Positions 15,472-23,821 of a stretch of 38,253 nt of DNA are shown here, in pieces. Under the pieces are notes generated by a model. That model saw nothing but the letters and a program-made list of their open reading frames with translations. It was not told where the DNA came from and made no database searches. Made by a program: the position numbers and the translations under genes. The stretch is from Legionella sp. (GTDB taxonomy: Bacteria > Pseudomonadota > Gammaproteobacteria > Legionellales > Legionellaceae). Position 1 is the stretch's first letter. Every line of letters starts with the position of its first letter. The stretch is from positions 1 to 38,253 of the forward strand of contig JAACPN010000014.1 of NCBI GenBank assembly GCA_009995425.1, given 5' to 3'.

Positions 15472-16489
15472 AAAAGCTACCTAAAGCTTGGGTTACGGCC
15501 CCAAATGCCAAAGATACCCCATAACCAACAGCCAAGATCATACCTAGAGTCATGGTTGCTAAAATAGCGAGGCCGATCGCAAGACCCAAAATAGCCAGTA
15601 CAGCAACGCCAGCAGACACCTCACCACCAACACATAAGACATAACCAGCAGCAAGCAAAGTTACACCGACAAAGATTACATTCAAGATAAGAAGCGTTTG
15701 ATCGTTAGCGAATACTCTGATCTCTGAAATATCACAAAGCTCAATCAAACTTAATTTGAGCGCTTCAAATTCCGATGATGCAACACGATCACTGAACATC
15801 CCTAACCATGGAAAACGTGGATGAGTATATAAACGCTGTATATGCGCTGCCTGAAGCACTTTGTCTGTCGTTCGTTTGAACGTGAGTAGATCCTCTCTTT
15901 CTAGATTTGAATCAACTAAAATTGTGTTGGCTTTTCTCAAAACACTCAAGCTTTGAGTGACAAGCACCCTATCTTCATCTGATAGAGGTACACTTGCCTC
16001 TAAGCATAAAAGCGCATCTTCTACTGCTTCTACTACTAATAAAACGCGAAAACGCCAAACATGCAGTTGCCATGAATTCTTTTTTTTATTGGTATTTTCA
16101 TCAATTAATGCATCTTTATTGGTATTTTCATCAATTAATGCATCGCTGATTAAACGCAAACAAGCACGAGCGATAAGCCCACGTAGATCGGGACCTAATT
16201 GCTCAGATACCTCTTGTTTCGAAAGATCAGGATGTGTTGCTAATGCATTTAAACCAGCAATAACGCTCTGGTCAAGCGTTGTGCTATCAAACAGGCCTTG
16301 ATACAGCTTATCCAGAAGGCGCATTTTAAAATGCCATTGATTCTGCTCATCTTTCCAAACCAGTATGTTGCGCCCATCCAGGCATTTATGGTCGTCTTGA
16401 GGTAGTGATGGCAATAAATATATCTGTCTTGGCTGACGCAGCGTTAAAACCTTATCAAAGTCATAAACATGAGGAGCTATGAAGTGCAT
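15398..16489 (-). CDS. Unknown membrane protein with a tandem decapeptide
   Basis: I recognise no family. The 363-residue protein has a soluble N-terminal two-thirds, two copies of DALIDENTNK at about 116-135 encoded by a perfect 30-base tandem repeat, and a hydrophobic C-terminal part (about 265-345) with two to three glycine- and alanine-rich membrane segments. The tail is charged and ends VEEIPLASV. There is no signal peptide. A GTG at 16492 directly precedes the ATG I use; AAGAG upstream fits either. The 3' end overlaps the wall-enzyme gene antisense by 74 bases. It may be a secreted effector, as membrane-inserting C-termini are common in such proteins, but nothing proves it. Confidence 0.7.
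   Translation of the reverse strand: MHFIAPHVYDFDKVLTLRQPRQIYLLPSLPQDDHKCLDGRNILVWKDEQNQWHFKMRLLDKLYQGLFDSTTLDQSVIAGLNALATHPDLSKQEVSEQLGPDLRGLIARACLRLISDALIDENTNKDALIDENTNKKKNSWQLHVWRFRVLLVVEAVEDALLCLEASVPLSDEDRVLVTQSLSVLRKANTILVDSNLEREDLLTFKRTTDKVLQAAHIQRLYTHPRFPWLGMFSDRVASSEFEALKLSLIELCDISEIRVFANDQTLLILNVIFVGVTLLAAGYVLCVGGEVSAGVAVLAILGLAIGLAILATMTLGMILAVGYGVSLAFGAVTQALGSFFNHDDLNRHEPAHDEVEEIPLASV
16085..16144. repeat. 30-bp perfect tandem duplication
   Basis: Units 16085-16114 and 16115-16144 are identical. The length is a multiple of 3, so the repeat keeps the reading frame and duplicates ten residues. It follows a run of T. Confidence 0.95.
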
Positions 16490-16570
16490 CACATTATCAC
16501 TCTTAATGTATTAAAGATGCCCGCAAGATAACATAAACATAAAATACAATCAATATGGTTCAAAAAAAAC

Positions 16571-17137
16571 TTACTCATGCTCGGGTGATACAACATAAAT
16601 ACCGGGTGCATTTCTTAAGTACTCTTGGTAGTCCATACCATAACCAAAAATAAAGTGATCATCGACTTCTAGGCCGACATAATCCGCATGCTGTACAGCA
16701 TGAGGCTCTCGTGGGTGATGTTTATCGACCAACACAGCCGTGCGCACGTCCTTCGCTCCCATCGCTTTGATTTCATGGATAATCGCTGCAAGTGTCACAC
16801 CACCGTCTAAAATATCATCGACAATAAGCACATGACGATCTTTAAGATTCGTGGTTGGTTTTGCACGCCAATGCAGATCGCCGCCGTGAGTCTCGCCACG
16901 ATAACGTGTGGCATGCACGTAGTTCACTTCGAGTGGAAAGTCCATACGTACAAGTAAATTTCCCATAGGAATCAAACCGCCGATCATCACACACAACACC
17001 ACCGGGTTTTTATCATGCAGATCGTGTTTAATTTCAACCGCCATTTTATCAAGCGCAGCCTCAATTTGTTCGAGAGTAAATAATTGCGTGGATTTTGCGA
17101 ATACGTCTTGAATCAGGTTTGGATTAGAATTAGTCAT
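16571..17137 (-). CDS. hpt: Hypoxanthine-guanine phosphoribosyltransferase
   Basis: Purine salvage enzyme that makes IMP or GMP from the base and PRPP. From ATG 17137 it is 188 residues, the normal size. The PRPP-binding motif [14 protein letters not shown] is plain, with the upstream ATRYRGE flexible loop and the C-terminal [18 protein letters not shown] that contacts the purine. The longer reading from TTG 17182 adds 15 hydrophobic residues and is unlikely. It is the last gene of the adk group, 93 bases after the methyltransferase gene. Purine salvage is often important to intracellular bacteria. Confidence 0.93.
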   Translation of the reverse strand: MTNSNPNLIQDVFAKSTQLFTLEQIEAALDKMAVEIKHDLHDKNPVVLCVMIGGLIPMGNLLVRMDFPLEVNYVHATRYRGETHGGDLHWRAKPTTNLKDRHVLIVDDILDGGVTLAAIIHEIKAMGAKDVRTAVLVDKHHPREPHAVQHADYVGLEVDDHFIFGYGMDYQEYLRNAPGIYVVSPEHE

Positions 17138-17230
17138 TAAAAAGCTCAGCGAGAAAACAATCTCTAGTATACAAAATGCCAAGCCTTTATTCCAAGTATC
17201 TTTAGCTTTATTTCTTAAAAAATTATAATT

Positions 17231-17944
17231 TTAGCTCGGTAACAAAAAAATATTTTCTGGCGATTGCCGCAAAGGTGATAAAGGACGTTGGTACTTTTGC
17301 ATAACTAAATAATAAAACCCTGCAGGAAAAAAAGATGCGAGTTTACCCATGTCGTTTAAAAATAAGCTTTTTTTAATCCAATACTCGCTTTGAATCGGTG
17401 GAACATAATAAAACACTTCAAAAGCAGCCTGCTGATAGCCTCGAGCCCATAAATCACGTTTTAACAGCAACGAGGATGTCAGGGTTACCCGTGCCCGGCC
17501 AAAGCCGGGAAGCCGGTGAAATCGCCGTGCTATACCCCATAAACTCAAGGGATTTATACCAAAAAAAACAACATACCCCATAGGTTTTAATACACGATCA
17601 ATTTCATCTAAAACATGTTTTTCATGCCCAAAAATTTCGTGTGTCATGGGTGCAATCACGGCATGTATACTATTTCGATGAAACGGAAGTGCTTGGGGCG
17701 ATCCTATAAAATCTGCTTTGGGTGCGTCTAAACACGGCGTGCACGTGTATTTTTGATTAAACAACAACGTATTAAGCCAAAGATTATCACCACATAGGCC
17801 TAATTGAAGCAGTATCTCGCCACGTAAAAAATCCTCATGACTTGTCAACTGCATGCTAAACGCTTCACCGAGATGATAACCTTGGGGGGTTTCAAACCAA
17901 TCATTCAACGCTCGGTACTGGTATCGCTGTTCATCCAGGTTCAC
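17231..17944 (-). CDS. Class I SAM-dependent methyltransferase (YafS-like)
   Basis: Methyltransferase of 237 residues whose substrate is unknown. The family is seen in ILLQLGLCGDNLWL (motif I, with the usual glycines partly replaced), ALPFHRNSIHAVIAPMTHEIF (motifs II-III), and LDEIDRVLKPMGYVVFFGINPLSLWG, which is the Methyltransf_11 core. The overall layout resembles E. coli YafS. The start is GTG, with a GGAG 12 bases upstream that is rather far. It begins 6 bases after the thioredoxin stop. Confidence 0.75.
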   Translation of the reverse strand: MNLDEQRYQYRALNDWFETPQGYHLGEAFSMQLTSHEDFLRGEILLQLGLCGDNLWLNTLLFNQKYTCTPCLDAPKADFIGSPQALPFHRNSIHAVIAPMTHEIFGHEKHVLDEIDRVLKPMGYVVFFGINPLSLWGIARRFHRLPGFGRARVTLTSSLLLKRDLWARGYQQAAFEVFYYVPPIQSEYWIKKSLFLNDMGKLASFFPAGFYYLVMQKYQRPLSPLRQSPENIFLLPS

Positions 17945-17950
17945 GAGACG

Positions 17951-18331
17951 TTAACGCTCCGCTTGTTCCTCATCTAACTGCTTGCGAATGGCGCGAACAT
18001 CCGCCACTAAAGCTTGTTCTGCCAATTCTTTAAGGCTTGATTCAGGTAAAACACCTGAGTCTGAATAGATGGCAATCCCTTGCTTAAAGACCATGAGATG
18101 AGGAATCGACTGGATACTAAACATTTCAGCAAGTTCTGCTTCATGCTCAATATCGACGGTTGTAAATAAAATAGACCCATACTGTTCTGCAACGCGCTCA
18201 TAGATTTTTGAAAATTGCGTACACGGTGCGCACCACGTCGCCCAAAAGTCCACAAAAACAATGGATTCTGCATCGATGGTTTTTTGAAAATTAGCCGCAC
18301 TCAACACAACAAGATTCGTCCGTGTATCCAT
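17951..18331 (-). CDS. Thioredoxin-family protein
   Basis: Cytoplasmic thiol-disulfide oxidoreductase, 126 residues. WCAPC at 33-37 is preceded by FVDFWAT and followed by the cis-proline segment SIQSIPHLMVFKQG. An acidic and basic tail of about 20 residues (ADVRAIRKQLDEEQAER) extends beyond the fold, so it is longer than thioredoxin 1 and may be a thioredoxin-like variant. The ATG at 18331 is 7 bases from AGGAGG; a TTG two codons earlier is too close. It starts 15 bases after adk. Confidence 0.9.
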   Translation of the reverse strand: MDTRTNLVVLSAANFQKTIDAESIVFVDFWATWCAPCTQFSKIYERVAEQYGSILFTTVDIEHEAELAEMFSIQSIPHLMVFKQGIAIYSDSGVLPESSLKELAEQALVADVRAIRKQLDEEQAER

Positions 18332-18346
18332 AATCAAGCCTCCTAC

Positions 18347-19030
<684 letters not shown>

Positions 19031-19146
19031 TTAATGGGACCATCGTACCGTTTTGTCGCCATATTGTCACGCATTTCGATTTGCTTCACACCTCGTATCT
19101 GCTACATTAGATGCGCAATCATCTCGTGTATTATAAGAGGCGCCGC

Positions 19147-19926
19147 ATGACCGTACTTGTTTTTGATATTGAAACCGTCCCCGATCTTGAAGCAGGACGC
19201 AAACTGTACGATCTTGAAGGGCTCTCAGATGCCGAGACGGCCCAAGCCATGTTTGCCTTACGTCGACAAAAAACAGGCCGTGATTTTTTACCGCATTATT
19301 TACAACAGATTGTCGCGATATCGTTAGTTATGGAAAAAAATGCGCATCTTAAAGTCTGGTCGCTTGGCGACGAGAGCTCTAACGAAGCTGAACTGATTGA
19401 GCGATTTTTTACAGGCCTTGATAAACATACTCCTAATCTTGTGAGTTGGAACGGCAGTGGTTTTGATCTACCTGTTTTGCATTATCGTGCACTCAAACAT
19501 GGAATTTCGGCGCCTAGCTACTGGGACGCCGGCGAAAAAAACCAAGGCTTTCGTTGGAATAATTACCTCAATCGCTTTCATTATCGCCATCTTGATCTTA
19601 TGGATGTGCTGGCAGGTTATCAAAACAAAGCGTTTGCCCCACTCGATGAAATCGCAAGCATGCTGGGTTTTCCAGGAAAAATGGGCATGCATGGCGGACG
19701 TGTTTCGGAAGAATACTTAGCCGGCAATATTAAAGATATCCGCAATTACTGCGAAACCGACGTGCTCAATACGTATTGCGTCTATCTCAAATTTGAATTA
19801 ATGCGTGGCAATTTGAGCGAAGAGGCTTATCTTGCAGCGATTCAATGCGTACGTTATACACTTGAAGCTGAAGACAAGCCTCATTTAGATGCGTTTCTTC
19901 AAGCCATGCCGCTGGTCAGCGGTTGA
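19147..19926 (+). CDS. 3'-5' exonuclease, PolB-like DnaQ superfamily
   Basis: Ribonuclease H-fold nuclease of 259 residues, matching the group of stand-alone relatives of DNA polymerase B proofreading domains (DNA_pol_B_exo2). Residues VFDIETVPD (D7, E9) form the first metal site. LVSWNGSGFDLPVL supplies the second aspartate, and YCETDVLNTY (Y201, D205) the YX3D motif. There is no polymerase domain. The ATG at 19147 has AAGAGG 6 bases upstream; the ORF continues open to an earlier ATG at 19111 without one. The role is presumably nucleic-acid repair or turnover. Confidence 0.88.
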   Translation: MTVLVFDIETVPDLEAGRKLYDLEGLSDAETAQAMFALRRQKTGRDFLPHYLQQIVAISLVMEKNAHLKVWSLGDESSNEAELIERFFTGLDKHTPNLVSWNGSGFDLPVLHYRALKHGISAPSYWDAGEKNQGFRWNNYLNRFHYRHLDLMDVLAGYQNKAFAPLDEIASMLGFPGKMGMHGGRVSEEYLAGNIKDIRNYCETDVLNTYCVYLKFELMRGNLSEEAYLAAIQCVRYTLEAEDKPHLDAFLQAMPLVSG

Positions 19927-20364
19927 TTATACAGGACGAGACCTGGATATGCGCAGTAGATACGACTCTTCTAGAGCGGACACGCCATAGGCTAATTTTT
20001 CCGAGTTTCTTTCATCGTTCTCTCTGGGAATAGGAATAGGCTGTGTTTTTTCTTTTGGAGACTGCGATAAAAAATTAAGCCTCATATCTAGAAGCGATCG
20101 ATGCTTAATTTCTCCTGTTGGTGAAGATGGAAGTGATCCAACCGAACGCGGACTAGAATCTAAATGCTGGCGTTCTTTAATCAAGTCCTGATATGTTTTA
20201 GATAATTTTTTTTCACCGGTTGCTCGGAGCCTCATTTTTTCTTGCTCAATCAGCGTATCTAAATCTTTTATTCGTTTTATTGAATCTTGTCTTGATGGTT
20301 CTAGTAGTAATTTTGAAAGCATATGAAAATCCAAATGAAAGCCTAAAAAAGCGCACTTTACCAT
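19927..20364 (-). CDS. Unknown basic protein with coiled-coil segment
   Basis: No recognised family. Of up to 145 residues, about 30-70 are a charged likely coiled coil (KRIKDLDTLIEQEKMRLR), followed by a serine/proline-rich stretch (SSPRSVGSLPSSPTGE) and a C-terminus ending LRISRSRPV. M15 at 20322 is an alternative start with a weak GGA upstream. The stop abuts the exonuclease stop from the other strand. Low complexity and lack of homology leave some doubt that it is a real gene; in this lineage such small proteins can also be secreted effectors. Confidence 0.5.
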   Translation of the reverse strand: MVKCAFLGFHLDFHMLSKLLLEPSRQDSIKRIKDLDTLIEQEKMRLRATGEKKLSKTYQDLIKERQHLDSSPRSVGSLPSSPTGEIKHRSLLDMRLNFLSQSPKEKTQPIPIPRENDERNSEKLAYGVSALEESYLLRISRSRPV

Positions 20365-20427
20365 ATTTAATTACAAAAGAAAACAAATACCCACTTTTTA
20401 GAAAAATTTAGGCCAATCGTGACGTGC

Positions 20428-21006
20428 TCATTTATCTTGGCAGGTTTTGAGTTGCGCTTGATATATATGCGCGCGCGTGCGAACTTTACGTGCCACATGC
20501 ATCAACCAAGGCTTACGTCGGTACGTTTTACGTTGATAACCACCCACACCTTCATGATACGCCAAATATAAAGCTTCTGGATCGCGAAGCGAAATACCCG
20601 CACGTTGATGAGCCTGATGAGCATACCAACCAATAAAATCTACACCATCCGCAAAATCGGTACGGGATGCTAAAATTTTACCGCGTGATTGTTTATACCC
20701 AGCCCAGGTATCATCTAATGCTTGCGTGTAACCGTACGCGCTCGACGGACGCGTCCACGGAATAACCCATAGGATTTTTTGACGTTCTGGTTTTGCCTCA
20801 GCATCAAATTTAGATTCTTGGTGCATGATGGCCATTTGAATGAATGCCGGTATGTGCCAGCGTTGCTCAACAGCGCGTGTCTCACGATACCAATCGGGAT
20901 ATTGCTTGAAGATATGACAAATATTATTAATATCACGTGGTGGTGCTGTCACACACCCCGTGATAAAAAATAACACACCAAGTATTGGGATAAAATAAGC
21001 TTTCAT
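20428..21006 (-). CDS. Lipoprotein lytic transglycosylase
   Basis: Periplasmic-facing peptidoglycan-cleaving lipoprotein of 192 residues. The signal MKAYFIPILGVLFFITGC has a lipobox with the lipidated cysteine at 18. The SLT-like fold shows IMHQESKFD with the catalytic glutamate, SAYGYTQALDDTW, and LYLAYHEGVGGY. A GTG precedes the ATG by one codon. It follows lpdA by 41 bases, in the same direction, without an obvious terminator. The exact transglycosylase family is not assigned. Confidence 0.87.
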   Translation of the reverse strand: MKAYFIPILGVLFFITGCVTAPPRDINNICHIFKQYPDWYRETRAVEQRWHIPAFIQMAIMHQESKFDAEAKPERQKILWVIPWTRPSSAYGYTQALDDTWAGYKQSRGKILASRTDFADGVDFIGWYAHQAHQRAGISLRDPEALYLAYHEGVGGYQRKTYRRKPWLMHVARKVRTRAHIYQAQLKTCQDK

Positions 21007-21047
21007 CACTTATTATTATCACAATACCAAAAAATATAAAAATAAAT

Positions 21048-22472
21048 TTATTTTTTCTTTTTAGGTGGTAAATACAAATCCGTCACGGTACCTTCAAACA
21101 TTTCGGCAGCTTGTGCGATGGTTTCTGAAACCGTTGGATGAGGATGAATGGTGAGTGCGATATCTTCCACATCACAGCCCATTTCGATCGCAAGTGTTGC
21201 TTCGGCAATCAGATCACCGGCATTCACGCCCACAATACCTGCACCTAAAATACGTTTTGTTTTAGGACAGAATAAGAGTTTCGTCATGCCTTCTTCACGA
21301 CCCATGCTAAGTGCACGTCCGCTAGCCGCCCAAGGAAACACCGCCTTTTCGTAGTCAACCCCTTCGGCTTTGGCTTCACGCTCGGTTAATCCCGTCCATG
21401 CAATCTCTGGATCGGTGTACGCAACACTTGGAATGCACTTAGGTTCAAACGAGTGCTTCATGCCTGCAATCACTTCAGCGGCCACTTTACCTTCTGGAAT
21501 CGCTTTGTGCGCCAACATCGGTTGACCGACCACATCACCAATAGCAAAAATATGATCGACATTGGTACGCATATACTTATCAACGGCGATAAACCCACGC
21601 TCATCCACATGAACACCGGCTTTATCGGCTGAAATATTCCCGCCGTTCGGTTTACGACCTACAGCCACCAAGACCTGCTTAAAGATCTCAGGTGTTTTTG
21701 TTGCGTGCTCGCCTTCCATGGTCACATGAATGCCATCTTTTTTAGCATCCATCCCGGTCACTTTGGTCTTAAGTAAAATGTTGACTCCGTGCTTGGTGAG
21801 ACGTTTTTTTAAAACATTGACCAAATCAGAATCGGCGCCTGGCATGAGCTGATCAGCAAATTCAACCACGGTCACGTCCACACCCAAAGCAGAATAAACC
21901 GTTGCCATTTCTAAACCAATAATACCACCGCCTAAGACCAAGAAACTGCCTTGAATATCCGCAAGTTCAAGTGCACCGGTTGAACTAAAAATACGCTTAT
22001 CTTCTGGAATAAACGGAAAGCTCACGGCTTCACTGCCAACGGCAATAATTGCATGCTCAAAATCAACCTGAGTTTTACCCTCTGCACCCGTCACTTCGAG
22101 TTGCTTCGGTGATGTGAATTGAGCGCTTCCTGTCACACAAGTCACTTTACGTTGTTTAGCAAGGGCTGCCAAACCGCTGACCAATTTACCGACGACTTTG
22201 TTTTTCCAAGCCACTATTTTTTTGTTATCAAAGCTTGGCTTACCAAAACTTACACCAAGTTCATCCATTTCACGTGCTTCATCCGTCACTTTAGCAACAT
22301 GCAATAAAGCTTTAGATGGAATACATCCGACATTCAAACACACACCACCCAGCGTATCATAACGCTCAACCAAGACCACCTGCTTACCTAAATCAGCGGC
22401 TCGAAATGCGGCGGTATACCCACCAGGACCACTACCAATCACCACCACATCTGCTTTAATTTGTTTTGTCAT
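21048..22472 (-). CDS. lpdA: Dihydrolipoamide dehydrogenase (PDH E3)
   Basis: FAD-dependent reoxidation of lipoyl groups for the pyruvate dehydrogenase complex. The 474 residues have the FAD motif GSGPGG at 13-18, the redox disulfide C45/C50 in GGVCLNVGCIPSK, the NAD motif LVLGGGIIGLEMA near 180, and the C-terminal HPHPTVSE with H445 and E450. The protein ends in a run of four lysines. Third gene of aceE-aceF-lpdA, 17 bases after aceF. The same protein may serve 2-oxoglutarate dehydrogenase. Confidence 0.97.
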   Translation of the reverse strand: MTKQIKADVVVIGSGPGGYTAAFRAADLGKQVVLVERYDTLGGVCLNVGCIPSKALLHVAKVTDEAREMDELGVSFGKPSFDNKKIVAWKNKVVGKLVSGLAALAKQRKVTCVTGSAQFTSPKQLEVTGAEGKTQVDFEHAIIAVGSEAVSFPFIPEDKRIFSSTGALELADIQGSFLVLGGGIIGLEMATVYSALGVDVTVVEFADQLMPGADSDLVNVLKKRLTKHGVNILLKTKVTGMDAKKDGIHVTMEGEHATKTPEIFKQVLVAVGRKPNGGNISADKAGVHVDERGFIAVDKYMRTNVDHIFAIGDVVGQPMLAHKAIPEGKVAAEVIAGMKHSFEPKCIPSVAYTDPEIAWTGLTEREAKAEGVDYEKAVFPWAASGRALSMGREEGMTKLLFCPKTKRILGAGIVGVNAGDLIAEATLAIEMGCDVEDIALTIHPHPTVSETIAQAAEMFEGTVTDLYLPPKKKK

Positions 22473-22489
22473 AATTTTGCCTTAATTTA

Positions 22490-23809
22490 TTATAATAAAA
22501 TACGTCGCATATCGCTCAAGCCGTCACTGATAAAACGCGTGAAACGTGCCGCTTCGGCTCCGTCAATCACACGATGATCGTACGAAAGAGAAAGCGGTAA
22601 CATCAGTCTTGGCACAAAACCTTTACCATCATAGATAGGCTTCATGCTGGAGCGTGACAAACCTAAAATTGCCACCTCAGGACCGTTCACAACGGGCGTA
22701 AACGCCGTACCACCAATGCCACCGAGACTTGAAATTGTAAAGCATCCGCCTTGCATATCGGCTGGCATTAAACCTTTTTCGCGCGCTTTCTTACTTAAAC
22801 GCGCCATTTCTTTGGCTATATCACGAACAGAGCATTGATCCACGTTTTTAATCACTGGAACAACCAAACCCTGCGGTGTTTCGACCGCAATACCGATATG
22901 ACAATAGTGCTTATAAATTAAGTTCTCACCGCTTGCATCCAGCGAGCTATTAAACTGAGGAAACACCGCCAATGCACGTGCAACCACTTTGCATGTAAAC
23001 GCCAACAACGTTAATTTATAGCCTTCTTTTTCAGCTTGTTTAAGCTCAGACTTTCGAAATGCTTCTAAATCCGTAATATCCGCTTCATCAAATTGCGTCA
23101 CATGTGGAATAGTCACCCACGAACGATGCAAGTGCTCACCCGTGACGCGCTTGATTTTATTAAGCGGTTTCAGTTCAATCGCTCCAAATTTACTAAAATC
23201 AACCTGTGGAGCCTGAGGCAAGTTAAATCCACCACCCTGCGATTTTTCCTGCAGTTTATGCTTAACAAACTGCTCAAGATCTTCACGGGTAATACGATCT
23301 TTTCGGCCCGATCCGCTCACATCATCTAAATTTACACCCAGTTCACGCGCCAAGCGGCGTACGCCAGGGCCCGCCAAAATGACCGTATTGGATGAAACGG
23401 GTTCTAGTATAGCTTCTACAGGTTTGACGTTATTGACCACCGGTGCGCCAGAATGTTCCGCTAAAGCCTCGGGCGGTAAATCTGCAGACACCACGTTCTT
23501 CTCGGTCATCGTATCATCAGGCAAATCAATTTCTGGAGATAAGGCAGGTTTTTGTTGCTCGCCCGCATCACGCACCGACAGCACTAAAATCGCATCACCT
23601 TCCGATATTTTATCACCCAGCTTTAAACTCAGAGATTCGACTACACCTGCCATGGGAGATGGGATCTCCATGCTGGCTTTATCAGACTCTAACGTCACCA
23701 AAGGTGTATCTACCTCGACCGTATCACCAACATTGACCAACACTTCAATGACGTCGACATCACTCACACCGCCAATATCGGGGACCTTAACTTCTTGTTT
23801 GTTCGTCAT
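22490..23809 (-). CDS. aceF: Dihydrolipoamide acetyltransferase (PDH E2)
   Basis: Core acetyltransferase of pyruvate dehydrogenase, 439 residues. There is one lipoyl domain with K44 in LESDKASME, a proline- and glutamate-rich linker, the E3/E1-binding domain at about 150-186 (GPGVRRLAREL, then SGSGRKDRIT), and a catalytic domain whose final LSYDHRVIDG gives H412 and D416. E. coli AceF has three lipoyl domains, so this form is compact. The ATG follows GAGAGGTAAGG. It begins 12 bases after aceE. Confidence 0.96.
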   Translation of the reverse strand: MTNKQEVKVPDIGGVSDVDVIEVLVNVGDTVEVDTPLVTLESDKASMEIPSPMAGVVESLSLKLGDKISEGDAILVLSVRDAGEQQKPALSPEIDLPDDTMTEKNVVSADLPPEALAEHSGAPVVNNVKPVEAILEPVSSNTVILAGPGVRRLARELGVNLDDVSGSGRKDRITREDLEQFVKHKLQEKSQGGGFNLPQAPQVDFSKFGAIELKPLNKIKRVTGEHLHRSWVTIPHVTQFDEADITDLEAFRKSELKQAEKEGYKLTLLAFTCKVVARALAVFPQFNSSLDASGENLIYKHYCHIGIAVETPQGLVVPVIKNVDQCSVRDIAKEMARLSKKAREKGLMPADMQGGCFTISSLGGIGGTAFTPVVNGPEVAILGLSRSSMKPIYDGKGFVPRLMLPLSLSYDHRVIDGAEAARFTRFISDGLSDMRRILL

Positions 23810-23821
23810 CCTTACCTCTCA

